Assembly (NCBI GenBank): GCA_900175165.2
Contig: FWWN02000179.1
Span: 33,992 to 97,991, forward strand
Origin: Rhizomucor pusillus
Lineage: Eukaryota > Mucoromycota > Mucoromycetes > Mucorales > Lichtheimiaceae
Length of the DNA: 64,000 nucleotides
Direction of reading: 5' to 3'
The translations under genes were made by a program, and so were the position numbers. The notes under the pieces were generated by a model, which had not been told where the DNA came from, did no database searches, and worked only from the letters and a program-made list of their open reading frames with translations. This document shows, in pieces, positions 1 through 10,163 of this stretch; the first letter of the stretch is position 1; the number at the start of each line of letters is the position of its first letter.

Positions 1-476
1 AAGCTGCGACAAATGCTCATTCGTACACACATGGAAGAGCTTAAGGAATACACTAACGATGTCCTTTACGAAAACTACCGTACCGAGAAGCTCACTGCCA
101 TGGGTATCCAGCAAGATCCTTCGGTCTTCAAGGAAGTCAAGTAAGCATTATCCGGTATGTAGAATGAAGATGATCAATTACTAACATTTTTCCAAACAGC
201 CCCATACAAAAGATGGAAGAAGAACGTCTTGCACACGAACAAAAGCTAGCCAAGATGGAAGCCGAAATGAGAGCTGTTTTCCAGGCCAAGGTGCAAGAGA
301 AGGAAGCCAAATTGAAGCAGTCAGAAGAAGAGCTTTATGCCCGCCACAAGGCAATGAAGGAAGCACTCGAGAAGCAGCGCTTGGACTTGGAGGAAAAGAG
401 ACGCCGTCTAGAATCAGGACAGTCCATCACTCCCGAGAAGGCCGCAAAGAAGAGAGGCTTCACTTTCAACAAGTAA
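1..476 (+). CDS. Septin, C-terminal part (5' end outside window)
   Basis: Only the 3' end is present, reading in frame from base 1. Exon 1..140 is followed by an intron 141..199 (GTAAGC...AACAG) and a last exon 200..476. The visible protein starts in the conserved septin element around [10 protein letters not shown] and YENYR, which closes the GTPase domain. It continues as a highly charged heptad-like helix (about residues 60-125) typical of the septin C-terminal coiled coil, and ends in a basic tail (KKRGFTFNK). Septins are GTP-binding proteins that polymerise into filaments and rings at septa, hyphal necks and branches. The sequence after the GTPase domain ([11 protein letters not shown]) looks like the Cdc3/AspB-type group, but the subgroup is inference without the missing N terminus. 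Confidence 0.9.
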
Positions 477-673
477 TCCTTGACAAAACTAACTACTACT
501 TTCCCTCTCTCCATCCTCTTCTTCGTCTTCTTGGTAGTGTAGTAGAGCATAAAATTTTCTTTTCTCTCACCTTTTTTTTTGATTCCTTTCATGCTCAAGT
601 AACCGTATCTTCTATATTATCTTTCCAATAACATCTTTTTCAAAGACCTTTTTAATTGATTACTATCGCTTGT

Positions 674-1664
674 TTATTGTTGCTGGGTTTTCGAATCAAT
701 GACGAAGTAACGCTGTGATGGATATCCTTGGCCAGGAACATCGACGAAAAGTTCTTCAAATTGCCAGTGACCTTTCTCATCCTACGAAAATAATACACGT
801 CAATCCTCGCGCTAATTGGTTCCTCGGTTAACTTACGTACCTTTTTCAAGATCTAGAAAATCGGATAAATGAGCAAGCATCTATGAGTATTATTTTCTCT
901 GGTTTCTTTTCCTATCCACATACCGCTCTAGCAGTGCCATCCTGCGAGGCACCATCAAGGTAGAACTGCATCACCATGACCTCGTTGCCCTTCGTATCCT
1001 GTGCTATCTGGTACATGACGCGATGGTTGTGCCGTCCTCTGTTGTTCCGTGGTCTGCTGTGGCCAGTGATGGGTGCGCCGAGACGTTCAGTGACCTAGAA
1101 GTAAGATGGCGCGTCAATGTATGTATGTATGTATGTATGTATGTATGTATGCGACGCAACAAATTTCAGGGCGGCGGTAACATACTCCCGAGTGCGCTTG
1201 AATGTGCTTGACGGCGTTCTCCATGATGTTAGGCGGGCTGTCTGCGCTGAAGAGCTCAGACCCTACATAGTATGCCAACCCAGCCGTGAGACCTGCGCCC
1301 AGCAGGATAAAACCAAGGTTGAAGGATACTTTGGAAACCGCAACGACTGCACGCAGCAAGCGACAGTTAGACAAGTAGAGAGCGTGCTACATCGACATTT
1401 ATGTTGCCTTACCTTTCTGCGGCGTCGAAAGCTGGTTCCACTTTACCGTGTCACCTGGTGTGGCAAGCGAAGACGATTTCGAAGACTTTTTATTCGGATG
1501 AATGCTTAGACCGGATTTGCAACGGATCCTTGCAGCTACTGCTGAACATCGATTGCGGATTGCTGCAGCGGCAGACGGTTGACTGAGAACAATTAGTTTG
1601 CACCCTGTCACAGTTGGACTCGCGCAGAGCAGATACAGTACCGTGCCAGTAACAATACAGACAT
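674..1664 (-). CDS. TIM21: Mitochondrial import inner membrane translocase subunit Tim21
   Basis: Tim21 links the TOM and TIM23 complexes and helps lateral sorting into the inner membrane. My six-exon model (1642..1664, 1413..1582, 1186..1346, 924..1094, 841..852, 674..781) gives 214 residues. The N terminus (MSVLLLARQPSAAAA, then Arg-rich, acid-poor sequence) is a good matrix-targeting presequence. A single membrane segment (FNLGFILLGAGLTAGLAYYV) is followed by the Tim21 signature SELFS, then LGAPITGH and a C-terminal block EKGHWQFEELFVDVPG. The first intron (1583..1641) is what joins the start codon at 1664 to the presequence frame; a reading open from 1746 would lack a presequence. Exon 5 has only 12 bases. 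The intron 1095..1185 carries an ATGT microsatellite. Confidence 0.88.
1119..1151. repeat. Tetranucleotide microsatellite (ATGT)n
   Basis: About eight consecutive ATGT units lie inside the 1095..1185 intron of TIM21. It is removed by splicing and does not affect the protein. Confidence 0.85.
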
Positions 1665-1754
1665 ATTTATACAATGTATTTATATATGGAGAGACAGCAC
1701 GAGTGTGGAGAAGAACAAAGTTGTCGTGCCCGCGCCGCGGAGACACAAAAAGAT

Positions 1755-1760
1755 CACGTG
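1755..1760. promoter_or_regulatory. CACGTG E-box upstream of TIM21
   Basis: A palindromic CACGTG lies about 90 bases upstream of the TIM21 start codon and 55 bases beyond the stop codon of the hexokinase gene. In fungi bHLH factors of the Cbf1/USF type bind this core. That it works here is inference from position only. Confidence 0.3.
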
Positions 1761-1814
1761 AGAAAACAACAATGGGTCAAACAAACATGAAGATAAAGTT
1801 TATGAAGAATTATC

Positions 1815-3615
1815 CTATTTCTTTGCAATAGCTGCCTTGTGTGCAATCATGGCTACAATAGCTGCGCCTAGACCTGACCCGTCTCGGGCGAGGGAGAACT
1901 TAACTTTATCGGCAGCAGTTTGTCCAAACAATTCGTTGAGCGCTTGCCGCATATTCTTGTCGAACCCGGGGAAATGCTCAAACAGCGAGCCGTCAATAGC
2001 GATCGTGCACTCTTGGTTGACTAGATTACAGTGCTTGAGCACGGCCGCGAGACCGCATCCAGAGAGCCGGGCTGCGCGGCGGCCGACCAATTCGGCGACT
2101 GTCTTTACGATGCGGCGGTCAGCTAGTGTGGTCTTGGGGATACCCAAGATGCCTTCCAAAATATGCTGTGTCTCTGGCAGATGCAGTTCGGTGTCAGTGT
2201 GCATGGTTGACATGTATGCAGTTTCAAAGCTCCATTGTTTGTTAAGCTCCGGCGATGACAGCCCACCAAATAAGAGTTGGCGATCAACGAGCTGCAGTAT
2301 ACAGTTTCGAGCAACTTCGCCGAGGTACATGCCCGATATCATCTTTTCGAATATCTGCTGCCTCGGATTGATTGATTCGCGGTCGACTTTGTTGTCAAAA
2401 ACCGTCATGGGGAGGACCAGCCTTTCGCAATCGAATGCACCCCACTCTGTGTTGATCACCATGTCTTCAAACGGTACAGGACCGCCCGTCCATTTCTTAA
2501 TATTGCTCATCTTTTCATAGTGACCTTGAAAATTTGTTAGGTTAAGCTGCTGCGTCAACAGCAAGTAAATTCCTTCCTCTTATTCTTACATGCATTGGTG
2601 CCTGTTCCGAGGATAATAGCCACTCCCGTTTCCGGGCGAGAATAGCCAAGTGCCATCAATGTGCCGACGGTGTCGTTTACAATCTACATTTGTTTCGGGT
2701 AAACAGGCACATGTGTGTTAGTCTCAGATTGGATAAATATATACGCGCAAAACGTACCGCGGAAATATTCACCGGTAAATTCTTGCGCAGAAACGCATCC
2801 TGGAGCATGACGACCACGTCCTTGTTTACAGCGTTTTTGCAAGCGAACCCCTTGGTCCATTGCTTCAGGACGCCTCTGTTGATACCTGTTTGGAGGACAG
2901 GGAACGAGAAGGTGAAACCGAGCTGGATCTGATCGCCCTGTGGCGGATGGATATCTTTTTCTGTCAAAAAGTTATCGACTGAATCGGCGATAAAGTCACA
3001 GAGATCTCGCATTTCGCCAGTCTTGAGCTCTGGAGGCACTCGATATTTCTGCTGATGGATCTCGTACTCGCCGTACCCCTTGAGATCTACCTCGCACACA
3101 CGCAAGTTGGTCCCGCCTAGATCTAGCGCCAGGTACCGTCCTTTTTCTTTGCCGGTCGGTTTGCCAGTAACAAATGTAGGTAACATGGCCACTAGAAGGG
3201 GATATTAAACCGAGCCCAATTCCATACGTGATAGGAAGAAAAGGCTCTCACCTGTCGCTCCTTCCTGATCCAAACCTTTCTGCATCTCAAGCACAAAGTG
3301 ATCCATGATTTTCTGCAAATACTCCGTCGATAATTCAAACAAGTCGTAAAGCTCCTTGATCACTGCTGATTCAGCACCGTCGTCTGTATTATCGTTGGAT
3401 TTGCCATTTGACATTGCAGCTTGGGCTGCTGTCTTCTCCTTGTTGCATCCATTTGAAAGCATGTCGGTGGTGGCTGCTGTCTCGATAACAGCTGCGAGCT
3501 TGTTCGATGCCTTGGTGGCGTCCACATCTTTGCTAGAACGCAAAAGTCGAAGAAGGGTCCGCACCCTCCGTGGCAAAGGATTCGTTGCTGTTGTTGTGGT
3601 GCTGGTGGGTGCCAT
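1815..3615 (-). CDS. Hexokinase
   Basis: ATP-dependent phosphorylation of glucose and other hexoses, first step of glycolysis. Four exons (3252..3615, 2758..3191, 2590..2683, 1815..2524) give 533 residues. The phosphate-1 motif is LALDLGGTNLRV; the small-domain sugar-binding stretch includes LGFTFSFPV and the Lys of TKGF; IVNDTVGTLMALGY provides the catalytic Asp; LGTGTNA is phosphate-2; WGAFD and the adenosine motif (AIDGSLFEHFPGF, then GSGLGAAIVAMI) close the fold. This is the two-domain fungal hexokinase architecture. The roughly 80 residues before the hexokinase helix (ELYDLFELSTEYLQKIMDHF) are low-complexity, rich in Thr, Ala, Ser and Asn, and longer than the usual short N-terminal tail. 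Hexokinase versus glucokinase specificity cannot be settled from the sequence. Confidence 0.95.
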
Positions 3616-3675
3616 TTGTTAACTGCGAGGATCGATGCCGTTGTCTATTCCCAAATATATGCTCTGCCAAAAGCG

Positions 3676-3706
<31 letters not shown>

Positions 3707-3719
3707 TGTTGTTGTTGTT
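3676..3719. repeat. Trinucleotide repeat (GTC)n-(GTT)n in the 5' region of the hexokinase gene
   Basis: About ten GTC units run directly into five GTT units on the + strand. The tract is 60-105 bases upstream of the hexokinase start codon, so it probably lies in the 5' leader or core promoter. A T/C-rich tract (about 3843..3870) follows further upstream. Confidence 0.85.
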
Positions 3720-4860
3720 ATCTGTGCGGGGCGATGCAGTGAGAGAGAAAAAAAGAGAAAAATCCATCTTTCCCTGCGATTCATTTATATTTGCATAGAA
3801 AGCACGGAACTCACGTGTGCTGCTGATAGTCCTGTACGGACAGTTTTTTCTTTTTCTTTTTCTTTTTTCATCTCGTCCCAAAGTTTTCCAGCCGTTCCAA
3901 AGAAATTGCATGGGAAAGTAAAGTATCCTAGTATGGTCGTTCAGCAGGGTTCTCAATCTTTGTCACACGCACACATCACGAAGGACACGTAGTGGAGACC
4001 GAAAGAGAGAGAGACCGAACAAGGGACCTTTGCCCGAAGAAAATCTCGCAGCACCACGTTCGGATTGATTGAGAGCCATCAGCATGAGTAATAAATGTGG
4101 GGTAAAGCTCTGGAACAGATCTGCTGTCCGAGAGAGAAGTAATCAAGACAGAAAGCAGCAGCCAATTAGGTGTTATGATTACCTAAGACAACACCGGATA
4201 CACCGACAATCTATCCTTTCCCGCCTGGCCATTTCTTTCCCGTTTGTACTTGTACAATCCCAGGCCCAACCTTCACTGTCTTGTCGTTTTTTGTTTTACC
4301 ACTCACTCGTTGCTGTTCATGTATTAATCGGGACCTTCCACTCGTGTTGCTCTCAGGGCAGTGTCCCAAAGAATTATCGCTATTACATATTTGATTTGTC
4401 TTCTTATCCTAAATCCCACTTTACAGCCGGAACAGTGCTGACATTCACAAAACGAGATAAGAGGAGGACGTGAAGAAATATAGTTCTCGTTAGAGCTGAC
4501 AGAGTTCCCTCCTGTCAATTTTGGGAAGGGCGGGGAAGGCTTCACTAAAGAATTATTTGCGAGCGGGTCCTGCGATAACCCGTCCTGCAGTAACATTACT
4601 GGCAGACGCATATACCCCGTCCCTTGCAGGAGTACAAAGTTTCCCGAGGCTGCTGGTCTTTTTTGGTTTGCAAGCGCACAAAAGGAAAGGGATAAATGCG
4701 GGACTCTTGGTGACAATGATATACTTGGAAACTTGCCGGTTAATAATAAGGTAATCCCCAAGATCTGGTTACTGCGGGGGAAACTCCGAAATGAACGAGT
4801 CAATCAAACCAGCGGTGGTGGTCAGGAACACATACGGATCCTTAAACTTGTCAAGCAGAC
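3720..4860. other. Divergent intergenic region
   Basis: About 1.1 kb between the divergent hexokinase and aminotransferase genes, presumably holding both promoters. It contains the T/C-rich tract near 3843..3870 and a GA-rich run near 4003..4014. Open reading frames here have no recognisable domain and no codon signal, so I call no gene. Confidence 0.5.
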
Positions 4861-6408
4861 ATGACCATCAACTTCTTCAAGGGAATTCCCTCCCTTGATC
4901 TGCTACCCACTCAAAAGTTTGCTCGTGCATCTCAGGTGGCATTGTCTCAATCGAACGCTGCACAGTTTCTGTTGCAAGTAAGTCTATCCTCAGACAAGTA
5001 GTCTTCATATCTTATCTTGACGCGCTTCCGTGCCAGTATGGTCACCAGTGCGGAAACACTGAATATCTTGAGAACTTGGCAAACTTTTTGACCCGAGTGT
5101 ATCGCGACGAGGTGAAAATGTAAGTTGCATGATCCATTGCCCTATCGATTTTTTTTCTTATCATACACTTAGTGAAAACTTACTGGCAACATCTGGCGCA
5201 TCGTTTGGCTTGCAGCACTGCTTGAGCTTGCTGACACGTCCCGGTTCGGTAACACGATACGCATTTTTCCAGAACCCAACGTATCACCTGGTATACAGGA
5301 TATTCACGGATGTCGGATACGATACGTCACAGTTTGTTGGAATACCTGATACGGATACGGGACTCGATGTGGATTATTTCCAACGTTTTCTGGAAACACA
5401 TCTGTCCTCTGATGACAGCAATAGCAGCGAGTATTACACAGCTGTCTTGTACTGTGTCCCTACACACGCGAATCCCACGTCATCCACTTTGTCTCCAAAC
5501 AAAAGACGTAGATTAGTAGAGCTGGCGAAAAAGTACAATGTGCTCCTGATATGCGACGATGTGTACGACCTCTTGACTTTTGACGAGCTTGCTCCGAAAA
5601 GAGTCGTTGCATACGACCTGGAAGCAGACGATGGCAAGCCCGTCGTTGTCAGCAACTGCTCCTATTCCAAAATCCTTGCTCCTGGCTCTCGCGCTGGTTG
5701 GATCGAGGCTCCTCCCAAAATAATATCCAAACTAGGTGACTGGTAAGCCTTGCATTTCTTACACAATCCTGCAAACGACTCTTTTCATGATTTTGTATCA
5801 ACTGGAATTACTAGCGGCTCGTTTATCTCTGGCGGCTCCCCCTCTACATACTGTAAGTGTGCGAACGGTGTAAAAAGGAGGAGGAAGAGGGAAAAATCTG
5901 CTGCATTGTGTGTGTGTGAGAGAGAGAGGGAGAGATATTTACTGCAAGATGATATATAGCTAGCGGGATAATATCCGCTATGCTGGGCACGGATGACCCT
6001 GAACTCTCCCTGGAAGCAAACGTTGCCTCTCTCAAGGTACTCCTAAAGGACCGCCTCCATCGTGGGTTGTGGAAGGCAATCCAGCAGCATCTAGTTCCGC
6101 TAGGATGTTCAGCCAGCCTCCCGAAGGGTGGCTACTTTGTGTGGCTCCAGCTGCCTAACGGTTTAGACTGCACTCGATTGAGAGATTGCATCAAAGTCAA
6201 CAGGCTTCAAGTCGATTTTGGTCCTGGTGACAGTTTTAGCAATCCAGCTGAACCACAGTCTCACTCGCAGTTTATCCGTCTATGCTTTGCTCACTACACG
6301 ACGGGTGAACTTGTCATTGGTATCAAGCGTCTTGCAACAGGTGTAAAGTTAGCCCTGGAAGAAATCGGCAACGACGACAACAATAACAACAACAGTGCAA
6401 CTGCTTAG
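4861..6408 (+). CDS. PLP-dependent aminotransferase, class I/II (2-aminoadipate / YER152C-like)
   Basis: Fold-type I PLP aminotransferase. Five exons (4861..4977, 5037..5119, 5173..5742, 5815..5852, 5960..6408) give 418 residues. Seen in order: YGHQCGNTEYLE (substrate-binding loop), ATSGASFGLQ (PLP phosphate region), QNPTYHL, VPTHANPTSSTLS (conserved Asn-Pro), ICDDVYDLL (Asp that contacts the pyridine nitrogen), and SYSKILAPGSRAGW, where the Lys forms the Schiff base with PLP. KGGYFVWLQLP and a C-terminal Arg in SQFIRLCF complete the fold. This layout matches the MocR-like/2-aminoadipate aminotransferase family represented in yeast by YER152C. The substrate is not predictable. A 38-base exon (5815..5852) encodes SGSFISGGSPSTY. 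The last residues are an Asn/Asp repeat. Confidence 0.88.
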
Positions 6409-7413
6409 AATGTGCCCATCAAACAAAAGCAATCATCAACAACATGGTTGACAAACTTTGATCTACGTAGTTGGTAATAGACGCATGTGTTTATCTAGAT
6501 GAAAGCAGCATTGTATGTAGCCGTCTTCCATTACTGCTCCCTTTCATGGGTTCCACCCTCGAGCGTGTCAGAACCGGCCCCCCTTTTTGGAACCGAGAAT
6601 ATACAAAGAAGAAGCAACCGCACCACCCCTGAGAAAAAATAAAATAGCATTACTTTGCAGCGTGCTGAAATTCTTTGTTCGTTTAAACGCGCCAAGTAGG
6701 TAAATTAGCATATGCTCGTCGTCGAACACACGAATGGCTGCTGCATCGACGATCCAACTGCCGTGTACGGAAATTGTCACCGAGGGGTTTTCCGAGCGCA
6801 TAAACACAAGCATTTGAAACATTGTCACAGACACACTCGGAAACTTTGCCTTATCGTTCACTTGACCGATAGCTTAGACCTACAGATCGAAATCGATCGG
6901 TGTTCTTATTACGGTGGTCCATTTGCTACAACAATTCCATCATCGACAGAGGCGAGAGAGCGAGAGAGAGAGAGAGAGAGAGGAGGGAAGACGTATTGGT
7001 ATTCAAAGTTACGCCGGACGCGTCATACGACTAGGAGTGTGAACGCACCATATGAACTTGTGTGATACATTCAAATAAGGGGGTTACTTAGCAACAGTAT
7101 CGTCGCGCGTTCGTTTTCAGGGATTTACCCAAAATGACCGAACCCGATCGCGCACGCAATATGTGTCAGTTGCTTCTATAGGCAGAAAAATACACCGGTC
7201 TCTCCCCTTCTAAACCCCCCGCTCGCTGTAGAAAGAAGGTTGTTGACAAGTTAACAAGCAATCTATATACACACTCACTCGCAAAAATATATTCACATAT
7301 TCTTGTACTCTAATAGCTCCTTTTCTCTTCTTCTGTCTTTCTTTTCCACATCTCCCCTTTCTGTCTCTCTCTCTTTTTCTCCTCTCTAATCAGATATACT
7401 TTTGCTTTCCACT
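6409..7413. other. Intergenic region with purine and pyrimidine tracts
   Basis: No gene recognised. A (GA)n microsatellite lies at about 6952..6982. A C/T-rich tract at about 7318..7390, immediately before the start codon of the G-alpha gene, resembles pyrimidine-rich fungal core promoters. The ORFs here are shorter than 120 codons and match no family I know. Confidence 0.45.
6952..6982. repeat. (GA)n microsatellite
   Basis: A nearly perfect GA dinucleotide run of about 30 bases on the + strand, about 430 bases upstream of the G-alpha start codon. Confidence 0.85.
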
Positions 7414-8721
7414 ATGGGTTGCTGTCAGTCCGCGGAAGCTCAAGACGGCAAAGCTCGCAATGAAGAGATTGAGAATCAGATCAAGCGCGACAAACTCAAT
7501 AGGCGCAATGAGGTCAAGATGCTCTTGCTAGGTACTTTTGTTCTATTCTATGTATTGACACACAACTAACTATTGCTTAGGTGCGGGTGAATCTGGCAAG
7601 TCGACTATTCTCAAGCAAATGAAGTTGATACACGACGACGGATATTCGCTGGACGAGCGAGAAGCCTTCAAGGAGATTATTTTCTCCAACACAGTTCAGT
7701 CGATGCGAGTTATTCTGGAAGCCATGGACGACATGGGCGTGCCACTCTCCAGCCCGGAACAGCAGCAGTACGCCACTGTAATTATGGAATTACCGGCCCA
7801 GATTGAGCGAGACACATTGCCGCCAGAAGTTACACAAGCGGTCAAGGCATTGTGGAACGATCCAAATTTACAGAGCGTCTTTGAGCGAAGCCGAGAATAT
7901 CAATTGAATGATTCTGCCAGATAGTAAGTCTTTTTTTTGCTGAACATTGTTATATAAAGAGTCGGCTCTAATCGGACGATAGCTACTTTGATTCAATCGA
8001 CCGCATCGGCGACCCCAACTACGTGCCGACAGACCAGGACGTCCTACGGTCGCGTGTTAAAACCACCGGTATCACAGAAACAACCTTCGTCATTGGCGAT
8101 CTGACTTACCGCATGTTCGATGTGGGCGGACAACGTTCTGAGCGCAAAAAATGGATCCACTGCTTCGAAAACGTCACAGCGATCATCTTTCTAGTCGCCA
8201 TCTCCGAGTACGACCAGGTGCTTATTGAAGACGAGACTGTCGTAAGTAACTCTTTTTTTGTTTTCGCTTCGCAGATCGCGTTTTATATATTTAAACTAAC
8301 GAACATGAAACTTGCAGAATCGAATGCAAGAAGCTTTGACGCTCTTTGATTCCATTTGCAATTCACGCTGGTTCGTCAAAACTTCCATCATCCTTTTCCT
8401 CAACAAGATTGATATTTTCAAAGAAAAATTGCCAAAGCATCCGTTATCCGAAACGTTCCCAGATTTTCAAGGTAAAAGCAGCTAACTAAAACATGAAATA
8501 GGTCACGATGCACTGACCTTAATTCACCTGCAGGCCCGAACACATACGAGGCGGCTAGCGAGTATATTCTCAACCGGTTTGTCTCTCTGAACCAATCTGA
8601 TACAAAGCAGATATATACCCATTTTACCTGCGCAACGGACACAAAACAGATCAAATTCGTCATGGCTGCCGTGAACGACATTATCATCCAAAACAATTTA
8701 CGGGATGTGGGTCTGTTGTAA
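7414..8721 (+). CDS. Heterotrimeric G-protein alpha subunit
   Basis: Signal-transducing GTPase acting with Gbeta-gamma below seven-helix receptors. Five exons (7414..7531, 7581..7923, 7983..8241, 8318..8471, 8534..8721) give 353 residues, the usual Galpha length. The N terminus MGCCQS has the N-myristoylation Gly2 and two Cys for palmitoylation, so the protein should sit on the plasma-membrane inner face. GTPase motifs: P-loop GAGESGKST, switch I around RSRVKTTGI (Arg finger of the helical-domain hinge), switch [15 protein letters not shown] with catalytic Gln, FLNKIDIF for guanine recognition, and TCATDTKQI. The C terminus ends NLRDVGLL, so it lacks the Cys at position -4 modified by pertussis toxin in Gi-type subunits. 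Which fungal Galpha group it belongs to is not decided. Confidence 0.96.
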
Positions 8722-9429
8722 ACACCCCAGCAAGGAAAACTGCTGTACACACATCTCCTTTTCGTGTCTCATCTCGTCATCGTTACCATTCCTATTCCTC
8801 CTCCTCCCTCGATCTTCCTTTTCTACTTTTCTACTTTTTATATTCTTTTCTTTACATAGCATATATTTTGTTCCTCATCATCGTTGGTTGTAATTACTGG
8901 ATTTCTCCGCTTTTGTAGTTCGCGGTAGTGGAAAACAAGTTTGCGTCTTTTTCTGTCAGAAGCATTTACACCGTGTTGCTCATTTCTCTGCTTGATATAT
9001 TTGATGTATAGCGGATAAGAAAAGAAATGGTTCTATAGAATAACAGCTTTTGATATGGGACAACAGTCGAACTTGAATTCCTTTACACTTGCGCACTGGA
9101 GCCCTACATATCCGTTCTCGTCAAATTCATTTTTCCATTCATTTCTGTAATTTGGAGGGTGTTTGCGTTCATGTTCATCCATCCAATCCTCCAATCGTTT
9201 TGTGTCCTTCTTTAGTTGATATTGCCGCGAAATCACACAGCAGAGGATGTACGTGAATCACAAATCATCGTCAGACGCTAGCTAGCCTCGGTCTCGCTAA
9301 TGGATGCATTCTGTGTTACTGTCTGTTTCAACCAAATGCAGAATTCTTGTACTGTCAGTAATTTGACAATAACCATTCCTGCCCAGATTGATACATGTTA
9401 GACAATGCATGCACTCAGAGCCCAATTAG
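8722..9429. other. Intergenic, no confident gene
   Basis: 3' flank of the G-alpha gene with T/C-rich sequence. A 67-codon minus-strand frame at 9033..9236 has plausible composition (charged, with Trp and Cys) and lies on the same strand as the decayed F-box/LRR-like fragment next to it, so it may be a leftover of the same locus. I do not call it a gene. Confidence 0.35.
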
Positions 9430-9730
9430 GCACTGATATATTCACGCACAGTTTATCTTTACGTTCTGGCTCTACCTCGCATTGGTAGATGGTAAAGCGC
9501 TGTATATTTGGGCAGCATCGGGACAAGCTTGCTTGAAGTATCCAATGTATCGAGGTGGCACCGCCAAACGTTTAGCGTTTTGAGTAATGGAACTTGCAAA
9601 GTATGTCAGGAATATCGATAACGTCGATGCTAGCTTTCTCGGCGCCGTGCACTTCAAAAGTTTGCAACTGCTGAAACCTCGGCATGGTCTGCAACAATTT
9701 TGCAAAGCCATCGAAATACAAGAGTATCCT
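9430..9730 (-). pseudogene. Fragment of an F-box/LRR-like protein, disrupted
   Basis: Reading the minus strand from about 9720 gives sequence resembling leucine-rich repeats of fungal F-box proteins (GFAKLLQTMPRFQQLQTFEV, then DVIDIPDILCKFHYSKR), interrupted by a stop. The same frame continues after the stop with another repeat-like piece (LSRCCPNIQRFTIYQCE) and ends near 9430. No start codon, F-box or upstream exons are visible and flanking sequence is AT-rich without coding signal. I see periodic leucines and a broken frame; the F-box/LRR assignment is a resemblance without a diagnostic motif. It could also be the tail of a split gene whose introns I failed to place. Confidence 0.35.
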
Positions 9731-10163
9731 TATCTTGTGGTTTCCAGTATTTAAGACTGTTTTGACTTGATATATGGTGGATTGTGTAAATTAAGCAATT
9801 GACAACCAAGTATAAAGTGCTCGGAAAGGTGGCTCAACAATTTTCCAACTTTATCGTTTGTGTCACATTTGAATGCATGAATACCCTACACCACAACAGC
9901 GCTCGTTGGTCGCCAACTTTCCAAGCCAAAGATGCACCTTATCAAATCCGTAAAACGTATAGAGAGAGACAGCGCAAACTTCTTCTTCTCCTTTTTCCTT
10001 TACTTGAGATAACACTCCCAATCGGTCCATATCAGATTCGCAAGAGATCAACAAGGACCGCACGGGAACAAGATTTATGTAAAACGACGGTATATTACGA
10101 ATACAAAGTATACTACGATACAAGGAATAGTGCGTGTTGTTCTTTATGAACTTTTTTCTTTAT

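Noticed and set aside
1399..1746. Unspliced minus-strand start at 1746 for TIM21
   Set aside because: It lacks a presequence, whereas splicing out 1583..1641 gives a start at 1664 with a classic mitochondrial presequence and a good branch point.
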